A DNA stretch of 64,000 bases from Halichoerus grypus (lineage: Eukaryota; Chordata; Mammalia; Carnivora; Phocidae). The stretch spans positions 50,052,628 through 50,116,627 of the forward strand of contig NC_135722.1 in assembly GCF_964656455.1 (NCBI RefSeq). The letters are read 5' to 3'. The notes under the pieces were generated by a model. The model ran no database searches. It was not told the origin of the DNA and was given only the letters and a program-made list of their open reading frames with translations. Each line of letters begins with the position of its first letter. Position 1 is the stretch's first letter. Of this stretch, positions 1 to 11,540 are shown in pieces. Made by a program: the position numbers and the translations under genes.

Positions 1-274
1 AGATATAAAAAACAAAATCAAATGGCAGATGTAAATCCAACTTATCATTATCAATATTACCATTGAGAGTAATGGACTGAACAATCCAATCAAAAAGCAG
101 AGTTTGTCAGACTAGATAATAAAACATGGCCCAACTATGTGCTTTCTGCAGGTGACATACACAAATGGATTGAAAGTAAAAGAATGGAAAGCAAAAATAG
201 AAAACAAAAAGCAACTATGAAAAAATCGGCTATACTACCTCAGAAAAAAAATAGACTTTGAAACCAAAACCAAC

Positions 275-477
275 GGGGCGCCAGGGTGGCTCAGTCATTA
301 AGCATCAGCCTTCGGCTCAGGTCATGATCCCAGGGTCCTGGGATCGAGCCCCGCATCGGGCTGTCTGCTCTGCGGGAAGCCTGCTTCTCCCTCTTCCATT
401 CCCCCTGCTTGTGTTCCCTCTCTCGCTGTGTCTCTCTTTGTCAAATAAATAAAGAAAAATCTTAAAAAAAAAAAAAA
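275..477 (+). mobile_element. Can-SINE (tRNA-Lys-derived)
   Basis: GGGGCGCC head, A/B-box-like tRNA part, CT-rich middle and A-rich tail. It is flanked by the direct repeat GAAACCAAAACC (260-271 and 478-489), a clear target-site duplication inside the old L1M. Confidence 0.95.
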
Positions 478-839
478 GAAACCAAAACCTAAAAGGGTAC
501 TATACATTAAGAGGCCCATTTTATAATGATAAAAGGGATCAATCCATCAGGAAATTACACCAATGATAGGCATAAGCTCACATAATAACAGAGCAGCAAA
601 ATATATGAAGCAAAAACTGACAGTAATGAAGGGAGGAATAAACAGTTCAAAAATAAAAGCTGAAGACTTTAATACCTCCCTTTCTCACTATCAATAGTGG
701 ATAGAACAACTGGACAGAAGATCAACAAGGAGATGGGAAACTTAAATAATACTATAAACCACTCCACTCAACAATAAGATATACATTTTTCTCAAGTGCT
801 CATGGAACATTCTCCAGTATAGACTATATGCTAGATCAT

Positions 840-975
840 AAATATATATATATTTATATATATAATATATTATAATATATTAATATATTATCTATTAATA
901 TAATATAATAATATAACATATTATATATGTTTATATTATATATAAATTTATATATATATTTAAAATAATAGAAAT
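840..975. repeat. AT-rich low-complexity tract
   Basis: About 135 bp made almost only of TATAT/AATAT/TTATAT words with no stable repeat unit. It sits between two pieces of the same old L1M. Confidence 0.85.
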
Positions 976-2135
976 AACATAAACAGTGTTCTCTGACCTC
1001 ACAAAAATATGTGTAAGAATATACATACTGGCATTATTCATAACGGACAGAAGGTGGCAACAAACCAAATGTTCATCAATCGTCTGAATGAGAAACAAAA
1101 TATAGGATACACATTCTAGTGAGTTTGAGGATTGATCTGGGGAGTGACTAAGGAAAAGGCTTGGCCATGAGATGGCAGTAGCACAGTGAGGTAGGAGAAG
1201 TGGGGGAAGTCCCACACAGTAGGAGACCTTCCACCGGTGGTGGTAAGGGCCATCACCCCAAGGGGAAAAGGGCAAAGGAACTCCAGAGATAGAGGGCTAT
1301 TGGAAAGACGGCATGTTTCTTGACAATATCTTTCAGCAGCATGGAAGGTAGTGTCTGAGTCAGAGAGCCCTGAAGGGGAGCAGTGGTTTGAAGTCTTTTT
1401 TATAGCCCTAGAGTTTGTCTTATCTATAGCTAGCAGAAGTTGAATACAGTTTTGCGAAATATGCAAATTGGGGAGTCTCTATACGGTTATAGTTGTATTT
1501 GTTTGGGATTTACTTAAAGTATTTGGATGTGTAAGTATTTCATCTGATGCTAGTGGGCTTGAGCTCAAAGTCCTACCTGCAGTGAAGAAATAAACAATAT
1601 ACAGGTCAACACACAGCTGCTATCCTGAACCCATTTATATAACACCATAAAACGAAGTATCATTCCGCCGTAAAAATGACTAAAGTACTGATATATGCTA
1701 CATCACTATGCTAAGTGAAAGAAATCAGCCACAAAGTACCATATATTGTATTATTACATTTATAGGAAAGTGAAGAATAGGGAAATCTATTGAGCCAGAA
1801 AGTAGATTAGTGGTTCCTCCATGCTTAGGTGGAGGGTATGGGATGGAAGTGATAGCTAGAGAGTATGAAATTATTTTTGAGATGATAAAAATTGACTGCT
1901 TTGATGATTGCACATATCTGTAAATATATATCTATTTTTATTTAAATTCAATTTTAACATATAGTAGATTATTAATTTCAGAGGGAGAGTTCAGTGATTC
2001 ATCAGTTGTATGTAACACCCAGTGCTCATTACATCACATGCCCTCCTTAATGTCCATCACCCAGTTACCCCATCCCCCACTTCCCTCCCCTCCAGCAACC
2101 CTCAGTTTCTTTCCTATGATTAAGAGTCTCTTCTG

Positions 2136-2340
2136 GGGGCGCCTGGGTGGCTCAGTCGTTAAGCGTCTGCCTTCAGCTCGGGTCATGATCCCAGAGTCCT
2201 GGGATCCAGCCCTGCATCAGGCTCCCTGCTCTGCAGGAAGCCTGCTTCTCCCACTCCCACTCCTCCTGCTTGTGTTCCCTCTCTCACTCTGTCTCTCTCT
2301 GTCAAATAAATAAATAAAATCTTAAAAAAAAAAAAAAAAA
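2136..2340 (+). mobile_element. Can-SINE nested in L1 3' UTR
   Basis: Full head-to-tail SINE; target duplication GTCTCTTCTG at 2126-2135 and 2341-2350. Confidence 0.96.
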
Positions 2341-2553
2341 GTCTCTTCTGGTTTGTCTCCCTCTCTGATTACATTTTGTTTTATTTTTTCCTCCCTTCCC
2401 TTATGATCCTCCATTTTGTTTCTTCAATTCCACATATGAGTGAGATCATATAATTGTCTTAACTTATTTCACTTAGCATAATACCCTCCAGTTCCATCCA
2501 TGTCATTGCAAATAGCAGGATTTCATTTTTGTGATGGCTGAGTAGTATTCCAT

Positions 2554-2577
2554 TGTGTGTGTGTGTGTATGTGTGTA

Positions 2578-2612
<35 letters not shown>
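2554..2612. repeat. (GT)n microsatellite in L1
   Basis: GTGTGT/GTAT run that has expanded at the L1 site that elsewhere in this window reads 'ccattgtatatatata' (for example 24567 and 49765), so it grew from the L1's own simple sequence. Confidence 0.9.
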
Positions 2613-3241
2613 CTCACATCTTCTTTATCCATTTACCTGTCAATGGATGTCTGGGATCATTCCATAGTTTGGCTACTGTGGACATTGTTACTATAAACAT
2701 TGGGGTGCAGGTGTTCCTTTGAATGAATACATTTATATCTTTGGGGTAAATATCCAGTAGTGCAATTGCTGGATTGAAGAATAGCTCTATTTTCAAATTT
2801 TTGAGGAGCCTCCATAGTCTTTTCCAGAGTGGCTGCACCAGCTTGCATTCCCACCAACAATGTAGGAGGGTTCCCCTTTCTCTGTATCCTCGCCAACATC
2901 TGAAGTTTCCTGACTTGTTCATTTTAGCCATTCTGACTGGTGTGAGGTGGTGTCTCATTGTGGTTTTGATTTGTATTTCCCTGATGCCTAGTGATGTTGA
3001 ACATTTTTTCATGTGTCTATCGACCATTTGTATATCTTCTGGGAGAAATGTCTGTTCATGTCTTCTATCCATTTCTTGATTGGATTATTTGTTCTTTGGG
3101 TGTTGAGTTCGATATATTCTTTATAGATTTTGGATACTAGCCCTTTATCTGATATGTCATTTGCAAATATCTTTTCCCATTTTGTCAGTTGTCTATTGAT
3201 TTTGTTGACTATTTCCTTTGCGTGCAAAAGCTTTTTATCTT

Positions 3242-3439
3242 TTTTTTCAAGATTTTATTTATTTATTTGTCAGAGAGAGAGAGAGAGAGAGCTTGCACAA
3301 GCAGGGGGAGCAGCAGACAGAGGGAGAAGCAGGCTACCCGCTGAGCTAGAAGCCCAATGCAGGACTCGATCCTAGGACCCTGGGATCATGACCTGAGCCA
3401 AAGGCAGATGCTTAACCAACTGAGCCACTCAAGCATCCC
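3242..3439 (-). mobile_element. Can-SINE nested in L1 ORF2
   Basis: Antisense copy (TTTATTTATTTG tail-side start, head complement at the right end) with an imperfect duplication AAAAGCTTTTTATCTT / AAAAGGTTTTTATCTT at 3226-3241 and 3440-3455. Confidence 0.94.
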
Positions 3440-4273
3440 AAAAGGTTTTTATCTTGATGAAGTCCCAATAGTTCATTTTTGCCTTGATTTCCCTTGCCTT
3501 TGGAGACATACCTAGCCAGAAGTTGCTGCAGCCCAAGTCAAAGAGCTTGCTGCCTGTGTTCTATTCTAGGATTTCAAAGGATTCCTGTGTCACATTTAGG
3601 TCTTTCACCCATTTTGAGTTTATTTTTGTGTGTGGTGTAAGAAAATGGTCCAGTTTCATTCTTCTGCATGAGGCTGTCCAATTTTCCCAACATCATTTGT
3701 TGAAGAGACTTTTTTCCATTCAATACTATTTCCTTCTCTGTCGAAGATTAGTTGACCATAGAGTTGAGGATCCATTTCTGGCTTCTTAATTCTGTTCCCT
3801 TGATCTGTGTCTGTTTTTGTGCCAGTACCATACTGTCTTGATGATTACAGCTTTGTAATAGAGCTGGAAGTCAGGCATTGTGATGCCCCCAGCTTTGGTT
3901 TTCTTTTTCAATATTCTTTTCGCTATTAGGGGTCTTTTGTTGTTCCATATAACTTTTAGGATTATTTGTTCCAGCTCTGTGAAAAAAGTAGATGGTATTT
4001 TTATGGGGATTTCATTGAATGTGTGGATTGCTCTGGGAAGCATTTTAACAATATTTTTCTTCCAATCCATGCACATGGAACATTTTTCCATTTCTTTGTG
4101 TCTTCCTCAATTTCTTTCATGAGTGTTCTATAGTTTTCTGAGTACAGATCCTTTGCCTTTTTGATTAGGTTTATTTCTATGTATCTTATGGTTTTTGATG
4201 CAATTGTAAATAGGATCGACTCCATAATTTCTCTTTCTTCTGTCTAATTGTTAGTATATAGAAATGCAACTGA

Positions 4274-4457
4274 GGGGTGCCTGGGTGGCTCGGTCAGTTA
4301 AGCATCTGCCCTCAACTCAGGTCATGATCCCTGGGTACTGGGATTGAGCCCCACATCTGTCTCCCTGCTTAGCGGGGAGCCTGCTTCTCCCTCTCCTGCC
4401 ACTCCCCCTGCTTGTGCTCTCTCTCTCTAAAATAAATAAATAAAATATTTAAAAAAA
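4274..4457 (+). mobile_element. Can-SINE nested in L1 ORF2
   Basis: Target duplication AGAAATGCAACTGA at 4260-4273 and 4458-4471. The L1 reading resumes directly after it. Confidence 0.95.
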
Positions 4458-6569
4458 AGAAATGCAACTGATTTCTAACAATTTTGGGGTGGACTCTTTT
4501 GGGTTTTCCACATAAAGTATCATTTCACCTCACAAAGAGTGAGAGTTTGACCTCTTCTTTGCTGACTCGGATGCATTTTAGTTCTTTTTGTTGTCTGATT
4601 GCTGAAGCTAGGACTTCTACTACTATGTTGAATAACCATGGTGAGAGTGGACATCCATGTCGTGTTACTGACCTTAGGGAAAAAAACCCCAGTTTTTCCC
4701 CATTGAGAATGATATTCACTGTGGGCTTTTCATAGATAGCTTTTATGATATCGAGGTATGTTCCCTCTCTCCCTACACTTTGAAGAGTTTTAATCAAGAA
4801 AGGATGCTGTATTTGTCAAATGCTTTTTCTGCATCTATTGAGAGGATCATATGGTTCTTTTCCTTTCTTTTATTTATGTAGTGTATCACATTGATTGATT
4901 GGCAGATGTTGAACCACGCTTGCAGCCCAGGAATAAATCCACTTGGTTATGGTGACTAATCCTTTTAATGTTCTGTTGGATTCTATTGGCTAGTATTTTG
5001 GTGAGAATTTTTGCATCCATGTTCATCAGGGATATTGGTCTGTAATTCTCGTTTTTGGTGGGGTCTTTGGTAATGTTGGCCTCATAGAAAGAGTTTGGAA
5101 GTTTTCCTTCCATTTCTATTTTTTGAAACAGCTTCAGAAGAATAGATATTAATTCTTTTTAAATGTTTGGTAGAATTCCCCTGGAAAGCCATCTGGCCCT
5201 GGGTTCTTGTTTGCGGGGAGATTTTTGATGACTACTACTTCAATTTCCTTGCTGGTTATGGGTCTGTTCAGTCTTTCTATTTCTTCCTGGTTCAGTTTTA
5301 GTAATTTATATGTTTCTAGGAATGCATCCATTTCTTCCAGATGGCTAAATTTGTTGGCATATTGTTCCCCATAATATGCTCTTATAATTGTTTGTATTTC
5401 TTTGGTGTTGGTTGTGATCTCTCTTCTTTCATTCATGATTTTATTAATTTGGGTCTTTTCTCTTTTTGATAAGCCTGGCCAGGGTTTATCAATCTTATTA
5501 ATTCTTTCAAAGAACCAGCTCCTAGTTTCATTGATCTGTTCTACTGTTCTTCTGGTTTCTATTTCATTGATTTCTGCTCTAATCTTTATTATTTCTCTTC
5601 TCCTGCTGGGTTTAGGCATTATTTGCTGTTCTTTCTCCAGATTCTTTAGATGTAAGGTCAGGTTGTGTATTTGAGGCCTTTCTTGTTTATTGAGAAAGCT
5701 TGTATTGTTATATACTTCCCTCTTGGGACTGCCTTTACTGCATCCCAAAGATTTTGAACAGTTGTATGTTCATTTTCCTTTGTTTACATGAATTTTTTTT
5801 AATTCTTCTTTAATTTCCTGGTTGACTCATTCATTCTTTAGTAGGGTGATCTTTAGCTTCCATATATTTGAATTCTTTCCAACTTTCTTCTTGTGATTGA
5901 GTTCCAGTTTCAAGGCACTGTGGTCTGAAAATATGCAGGGAATAATTCCAATCTTTTGGTACCAGTTGAGACCTGATTTGTGACCCAGGATGTGATCTAT
6001 TCTGGAGAATGTTCCATGTGTACCAGAGAAGAATGTGTATTCTCTTGACTTAGGATGGAATGTTCTGAATTTATCTGTGAAGTCCATCTGGTCCAGTGTG
6101 TCATGCAAAGCCCTTGTTTCCTTGTTGACCTTCTGCTTAGATGATCTGTCCATTGCAGAGAGTGTGATGTTAAAGTTCCCTACTATTATTGTATTATTAT
6201 CAATGTGTTTCTTTAATTTTGTTATTATTTGGCTTATATACTTGGCTGCTCCCATGTTAAGGGCATAAATATTTACAATTGTTAGATTTTTTTGTGGGAT
6301 TGTCCCTTTAATTCTAATATAGTGTCATTCCTTATCTCTTATTACAGTCTTTGGTTTAAAATCTAATTTGGCTTATAAGAGGATTGCCACCTGAGCTTTC
6401 TTTTGGTGTCCATTGACATGATAAATGTTTTTCTACCCTCTCACTTTCAATCTGGAGGTGTCTTTGGGTCTAAAATGAGTCTCTTGCAGACAGTATATCT
6501 CATCTATGTAATTCTTTATTCTGTTTCTTGTCTTCTTTTACTGACTGTCTTGTTTACTACTATATGGGC

Positions 6570-6975
6570 AGTGCCTAAAATGGTGCCTAACACGTAGTAG
6601 ATCGTCAATGCATAGTTGTTTCAATTCATCAGTGAATGAATGATGAAACTGATGTATCCATCTGAATGTCCAAGATCAGTTCCCATTACTCATGGAAAGT
6701 CCTCTAGAATGGAAGCTTGAATACTCAGCTCTACCTCTCCATGTGAACTTCTCTTCCCTTCTCTATGTCTGTCTCTTCATCAGTAAAACAGGATGATATC
6801 CTCATATGATGTTAGGACTATAGGACACTGAAACTCCTTTGAAAAATGTCCTCATTTTACAGGTTTCAAAATTGAGATTGAGAGGATAAGGCAATTCCTA
6901 CATGGCTTTAAATAAGTAGTCAGTAGGGGAGTGATAAAATGACTAGCCTCTGACTTCCAGATTTTTATCTCTGCT
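6570..6975. repeat. Two ancient MIR fragments
   Basis: 6570-6645 resembles the 3' end of MIR in + orientation ('gtgcctaacacgtagtag...tgaatgaatg'). About 6845-6975 resembles the MIR core in - orientation ('cctcattttacagg', 'aaggcaattcctacatgg'). Both are strongly diverged, so boundaries are approximate. Confidence 0.5.
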
Positions 6976-7479
6976 TTCCACTACTGATGGGAAACCCCAC
7001 TGGAATGACATGATAGGTTTCAGTATGATGCAAAACTGTATGCCTTTCTTCACTCCAGGATCGGGCAATTATGCTAAATATTGAGTCATGATGCAATTTT
7101 AGTGTACTTGTTTACTTTTTAGCACTTCAGTTATAATAAATATTGAGTCAATGTGGTAGTTGCACAATACTAAGAAGATATACCCTGATTTAATACAATC
7201 ATTAGCTTATATATACTTGGGACCTGGGCAAGCCACCCCTTCCCTTTGAGGAGTTCAGAATTAATAGCCTAAAACCAATTCCAGGAACCCTGTTAGAAAA
7301 AAATGTTAAAGAATTTTACAAGACCAAAATAATAATTATAATTATTCCCCTGGAAATATACTAATCCTAGATTTGGGAGTCAGGGTCTAGAATCAGGACA
7401 TGGTCTATCAGTGTCTGGTGTATTCTATTCCACTAGGAAAGGAGTTAATCCAGATCTCAGAGCTTTCTAGCCCCCACTA

Positions 7480-7617
7480 TCCCCAGGGAGTCCCAAGACA
7501 GACAAAGTTCTCACTCTAGAGGCTGTGGCCACAGTATAAAAAATGCTCCCACCAAAGCAAAAGGAGCTCAGAAGGATGCTGGGGGAGATTGGCTAACTTC
7601 TCCAGGAGTCCTTGCTG
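7480..7617 (+). promoter_or_regulatory. Candidate OR promoter and non-coding first exon
   Basis: Three signals occur in the right order. A perfect match to the EBF/Olf-1 consensus (TCCCCAGGGAG, 7480-7490) lies 45 bp before a TATA box (TATAAAAAA, 7535-7543). About 75 bp further on is a strong splice donor, CTG|GTAAGC, with GT at 7618-7619. OR genes typically have EBF sites near the start site and one or more short 5' non-coding exons a few kb before the single coding exon. The OR52E-like start codon is 2.95 kb downstream on the same strand. This is inference from motifs; no transcript evidence is available. A later nonsense mutation in the coding exon does not exclude a working promoter. Confidence 0.4.
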
Positions 7618-8935
7618 GTAAGCAATGCTTTAGAAGTATGGATTCTTATCTGTGGCCAGCTGAGCACAAGGAAAAGAGTGGTAGATGATAGGATAGTGGG
7701 GAGTAGGAAAACGCTGACTGAAGGGAGAGGGTAAGGGAACTGACTGTAAGAATGTGTTGGCATAATCTCTCATGTGCGCATGAGCAACTGCTGCTTTTAT
7801 TTCTAATACATCCTTATACCATCTCAGTGTGCAGCTCTTATATCTTTTGACACCTCTGCCATTTTTTCTGTGCAGAGAGCTCTTCACTGACCTGGAGCCT
7901 ATGTAATTACTGATCTATCAAGGTTCTTTATTTTCCTATGTTCAGTCTCTTGCTTACTGTTACCTCTCCTTCAATCCCTTCTAATCTAATTTAAAGGTTG
8001 GATAAATGTCCCCATCCTGAGTGCATTTTTGACATAGAGGGAGAACAATAATTGAACTTATCTTAAGCTATTTAGAAATTATCTCTCACCAATTACAACC
8101 TAGGAAACACACCAAACCACTTGCTACTTTCTTCCAACTAAAGGTAGTACTAATCATTTTGGAATGGTTTGGTCTCTGAGTTCACAATGCTACTGTCTGT
8201 GAAAATGTCTAAGGATAGCTTTAATCAGATATACTCTATTATAAATGTTAGAAACCCTATCAAAATATTTATATGCAAATAAAGTGAGAATCAGGATTTA
8301 GTCTCCTGACCCCTAATGTAAGGATTATCTGAAGACCTGAGATAAGTCGGAACCACTTCCATTATAGTTCTCTACTTTATCATGTTCTTATCAATAAGTT
8401 TTTACCAGGAATTGTAACTATACTTTTTGATGACCCATCTTGACTCATGCAAACCTTGCAAGAATTCTGCTATGTAGGCATTTTAGCCTCACTTCATAGG
8501 TGAGGAATCATAAACCCAAAAAATGGAAATAATTTAACCAAATTCATGTGGCAGGAAGACTCTGGCTTCAATTTCTAGCGTCTGTGTCTAAACATTATGC
8601 CATTTCTCATATGCTAAACTCTAAATTACGTGAACCACAATCACAGAAAAAGAAATCTGATTATAAGATTCTACTTCATCCCCTTCCAAATCCCCTGGGT
8701 TTAAATGCCTTACCTTGCATATAGTCATCGCTGTTCAAATTAGGGATTGTTTTCTATATAGTTCTTATTTCTTTCTTGAAATCCTTCTTCTATTTTCTCT
8801 ATCTAGTAATTTGCTTGACTTGACTAATTATCTTAACTGTCTCCTTCCTATACCTGTGATCAAACTCTTCTTTCCAGGATTTCTTAAGCAATTTGCCCAA
8901 AACCCACACAGCAATGCACCCTTTCAACACACAAA

Positions 8936-8937
<2 letters not shown>

Positions 8938-8970
<33 letters not shown>
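8938..8970. repeat. (AC)n microsatellite
   Basis: Uninterrupted AC dinucleotide run of about 33 bp. Confidence 0.95.
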
Positions 8971-8974
<4 letters not shown>

Positions 8975-9330
8975 TCATGCTTCCATCCCCAGACATACTG
9001 TTCTAATACAGTTCATTTGGCTAATGTAGTTTGTAGCTTGTTCTTGCTTTGCACCAGACTTAGGAGTCTCACAGAATACTGAGCAGAGGAACAATGGAAA
9101 GGCCTAATTCCATCTATAAGGGCATGGAGTACATTGAAGTTGAACTATAACAATAATACATCTTACCTCAGCCCTCCAGGTTCTTCCAAACTTCTCATGT
9201 CAATAAGGAGATAACCTCCTACTGGTATAGATTAGATCTACTTTCTTGCTGGTGGTAATTTTCTTAAAATTGGTAATTCTTATTTCTACTGAGTACTTTT
9301 AAGTGCCAGACATTCTCTCTGTATGTGCAT

Positions 9331-9335
9331 CTATC

Positions 9336-9374
<39 letters not shown>

Positions 9375-9405
9375 ATCTATCATCTATCTACATCATCTAT
9401 CTATC
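9331..9405. repeat. (ATCT)n microsatellite
   Basis: Tetranucleotide run with a few interruptions, likely length-polymorphic. Confidence 0.93.
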
Positions 9406-10087
9406 TGTATCGAGAGTATATAAAAGAGAAAGCAAGAGCTCTTGATCACAATGTGCTTAGAGTTATTAAGGTGTATATATTGTAATAAATTATGTAGTCA
9501 GAGAAATGATGAATTTAGTTTCCAGGAGTGGTGTATATAAATTAATTTACTTTACCTAACAATTTTGTGATATTTTATAAACTTAAACATTGTTTCTGTG
9601 CCCAAATGTAAATCTGTGTTTCTTTCTGGACAGACATCAGCAGGAGGGCACTTAAAGGGCAAGGCTCTCTTTACTTATCACCAGAACAGAAATGAAGAGG
9701 AATATGTATGTTCCTTTTTAAGCAGACCCAGATTAAGAGGATTATCCTGAAATGAAGTTTGGTGTGGCTTCATTAATAAAATCTCAAGGCACATTTATTC
9801 TCTGATACTGGCAACAGCAAGAAAGGAGAGATCAGAAGATGACTATGGCATGAAAAATGTTTTTGGGGACTTACCAGTGAGAAACCTACATAGATACAAA
9901 ATTGTCTTAGAAAGTTCTGGTTTGTTGTACTTGCAGTTCCTATGGAGACTGCATTATATATATTCAGCTCAGAATGTGGTACACAGAGAATCATAATGTC
10001 TGTCATTATGCTTATGTTTATGTTCCTACCTTGTATATAATGTATATAGTCATAAATCAAATAACTTTTTCTATAAAGTACCAAATA

Positions 10088-10233
10088 ATTTTCAGGAAAA
10101 TATTTTGTATACCTAAGTAGCAAGGGAACAACTTGATCTTAACAATTATTTTATTAATCATGATTTTCAGGAAAATATTTTGTATACCTAAGTAGCAAGG
10201 GAACAACTTGATCTTAACAATTATTTTATTAAT
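10088..10233. repeat. Exact tandem duplication, 75-bp period
   Basis: A 71-bp unit (10088-10158) recurs at 10163-10233 with no difference that I can find; only a 4-bp linker is unshared. Lack of divergence implies a recent event, about 340 bp before the OR52E-like start codon. Confidence 0.95.
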
Positions 10234-10571
10234 TTAAATGGTTGATTTGCATAACTGTTTCAACCACTAAAACTTTAAGTTCCATCAAAAAAGGAACCTT
10301 TTCTAGCTCAGATACTTAGCCAATTTTGGTTGAATAAAGATATTCAATTTAAATGAATGGATATGATGAAGTACACTGAAATCAAGTGGCTTCATTTTGT
10401 CATTCAATTCTGCACATTTTCAGATCTCTATGGTGCAGTGATACAGGTAGATACAATAAATGTTTCACTAATTCCTTCATTTTCTCTGTGCATTAAGCAA
10501 GGATGAGACTTATTCAGTGAATGAGAGGTACTTGATCTATAACATATTTTACTGTAAAAATATCCCTGAAG

Positions 10572-11540
10572 ATGGCCTCACTTAATACCACCCTCTTTCA
10601 TCCCTACTCTTTCTTCCTTCTGGGGATCCCTGGGCTGGAACATATACACATCTGGATTGGTTTCCCTTTCTTTGCTGTGTACCTGACAGCTGTTCTTGGG
10701 AACATCAGCATCCTCTCCCTGATTAAGACTGAGAGCAGCCTCCACCAGCCCATGTTCTACTTCCTGGCCGTTCTGTCATCTATCGACCTAGGCCTGTCCA
10801 CATCCACCATCCCCAAGATGCTTAGCATCTTCTGGTTCAACCTGAAAGAAATCTCCTTTGAGGGATGTCTCATCCAGATGTTCTTCATCCACCTCTGCAC
10901 TGGCATGGAGTCAGGGGTGCTCATGGCCATGGCCTATGATCGCTATGTGGCCATCTGTAACCCTCTTCAATACACACTGGTGCTGACAAACGAGGTGGTA
11001 GTCATCATTGCTTTGATAATCCTACTGAGACCTTTGTCTTTTGCCATAACCTTTGTTCTACTCATCCTACGGTTATCATTTTGTGGACACCAAATTATTC
11101 CTCACACTTACTGTGAGCACATGGGCATTGCCTGCCTGTCCTGTGACAGCATAAGGGTCAACATTATCTATGGCTTATGTGCCATCTCTGTCCTGAGGTT
11201 GGACATCATAGCTATTGTCATTTCCTATGTCCAGATCCTTCATGCTGTCTTTTGACTGCCTTCCCACAATGCCCGGCTCAAAGCACTCAGCACCTGTGGC
11301 TCTCACGTGTGTGTCATGTTGGCTTTCTGCACCCCTGCGTTTTTTTCATTTATGACCCACAGGTTTGGCCAGAATATACCACGCTATATCCATATCCTTT
11401 TGGCTAATTTCTACGTAGGCATTCCACCTGCTCTCAACCCTGTAATCTATGGCGTCAGAACTAAACAGATTAGAGAACAGGTGTTGAAAGTTTTTTCCAA
11501 GAAAAAAACACATGACATTCCACAATCGACATCATTTTAA
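10572..11540 (+). pseudogene. OR52E-like class I olfactory receptor, single nonsense mutation
   Basis: Seven-transmembrane odorant receptor of olfactory neuron cilia (Golf-coupled GPCR family), as a single coding exon. The frame from ATG 10572 gives 227 residues and then TGA at 11253-11255. The same frame continues to TAA at 11538-11540, so without the stop it would be 322 residues, a normal class I length. Visible landmarks: N-terminal sequon N5-T-T; 'FHP...[10 protein letters not shown]' N-terminus typical of OR52; C99; DRY motif D123-R-Y with 'VAIC'; loop-2 cysteines C171, C181 and C191; after the stop, '[12 protein letters not shown]', 'FSFMTHRFG' and '[15 protein letters not shown]'. The stop follows 'AVF', where sister receptors have Arg (AVFRLPS) or Cys, so CGA-to-TGA decay is one likely route. 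Arg209 within TM5 is also unusual. Resemblance is to OR52E members; position suggests OR52E1, unproven. Confidence 0.92.

Larger units (their letters stand above)
1..1925 (+). mobile_element. Old L1M LINE-1 remnant, in pieces, + strand
   Basis: Three stretches read as diverged mammalian L1: 1-835 (ORF2 endonuclease region; phrases such as 'acagagcagcaaaatatatgaagcaaaaactgac' class sequence, with the Can-SINE at 275-477 inside), about 976-1120 (ORF2 3' part, 'cattattcataacgg' followed by 'caaatgttcatcaa') and 1640-1925 (3' UTR, 'tgctaagtgaaagaaatcagcc' type). All point the same way, so they look like one old element. An AT-only low-complexity stretch (840-975) and about 500 bp that I do not recognise (1120-1640) separate the pieces. 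No open frame of any length survives. Family assignment is from recall of consensus sequences, not from a search. Confidence 0.7.
1930..6515 (-). mobile_element. 5'-truncated carnivore LINE-1 with three nested SINEs
   Basis: The complement reads, 5' to 3', ORF2 endonuclease (about 5830-6510, including the conserved 'LQETHF' start region and 'FSDHSALKLE' block), reverse transcriptase (about 4000-5750; '[13 protein letters not shown]' and 'NYRPISLMN' motifs visible), and the C-terminal domain (2614-3230; '[15 protein letters not shown]'), then the 3' UTR to about 1930. It starts inside the endonuclease domain, so it lacks the 5' UTR, ORF1 and the first ORF2 residues. Frameshifts and stops break ORF2 repeatedly, so it cannot be autonomous. 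SINEs at 2136-2340, 3242-3439 and 4274-4457 inserted later, each with its own target duplication. Confidence 0.93.
6976..10087. other. Non-repetitive spacer upstream of the first OR locus
   Basis: Mostly unique sequence with no convincing coding frame. It holds a candidate promoter and first exon (7480-7617, listed separately), a MIR-like fragment (about 8465-8600, -; 'cttcataggtgaggaatcataaaccc'), an (AC)n run at 8938-8970 and an (ATCT)n run at about 9331-9405. Short open frames here carry no recognisable domain. Confidence 0.7.

Noticed and set aside
273..340. tRNA gene signal
   Set aside because: A/B-box-like words belong to the tRNA-derived head of Can-SINEs; no complete cloverleaf was found in the window.
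258..452. Open frame of 64 codons, and similar ones at 2038-2313, 3130-3375, 18284-18517, 19612-20041 and 33050-33253
   Set aside because: These are translations of Can-SINE copies (recurrent peptide with 'SLLLPLP', 'LSLSLSNK'), not genes.
9331..9405. Array with regular repeats resembling a CRISPR
   Set aside because: It is a simple ATCT microsatellite, and the window is mammalian.
11177..11407. Overlapping frame of 76 codons inside the OR52E-like locus
   Set aside because: Out-of-frame shadow of the receptor sequence; the real frame is that of 10572.
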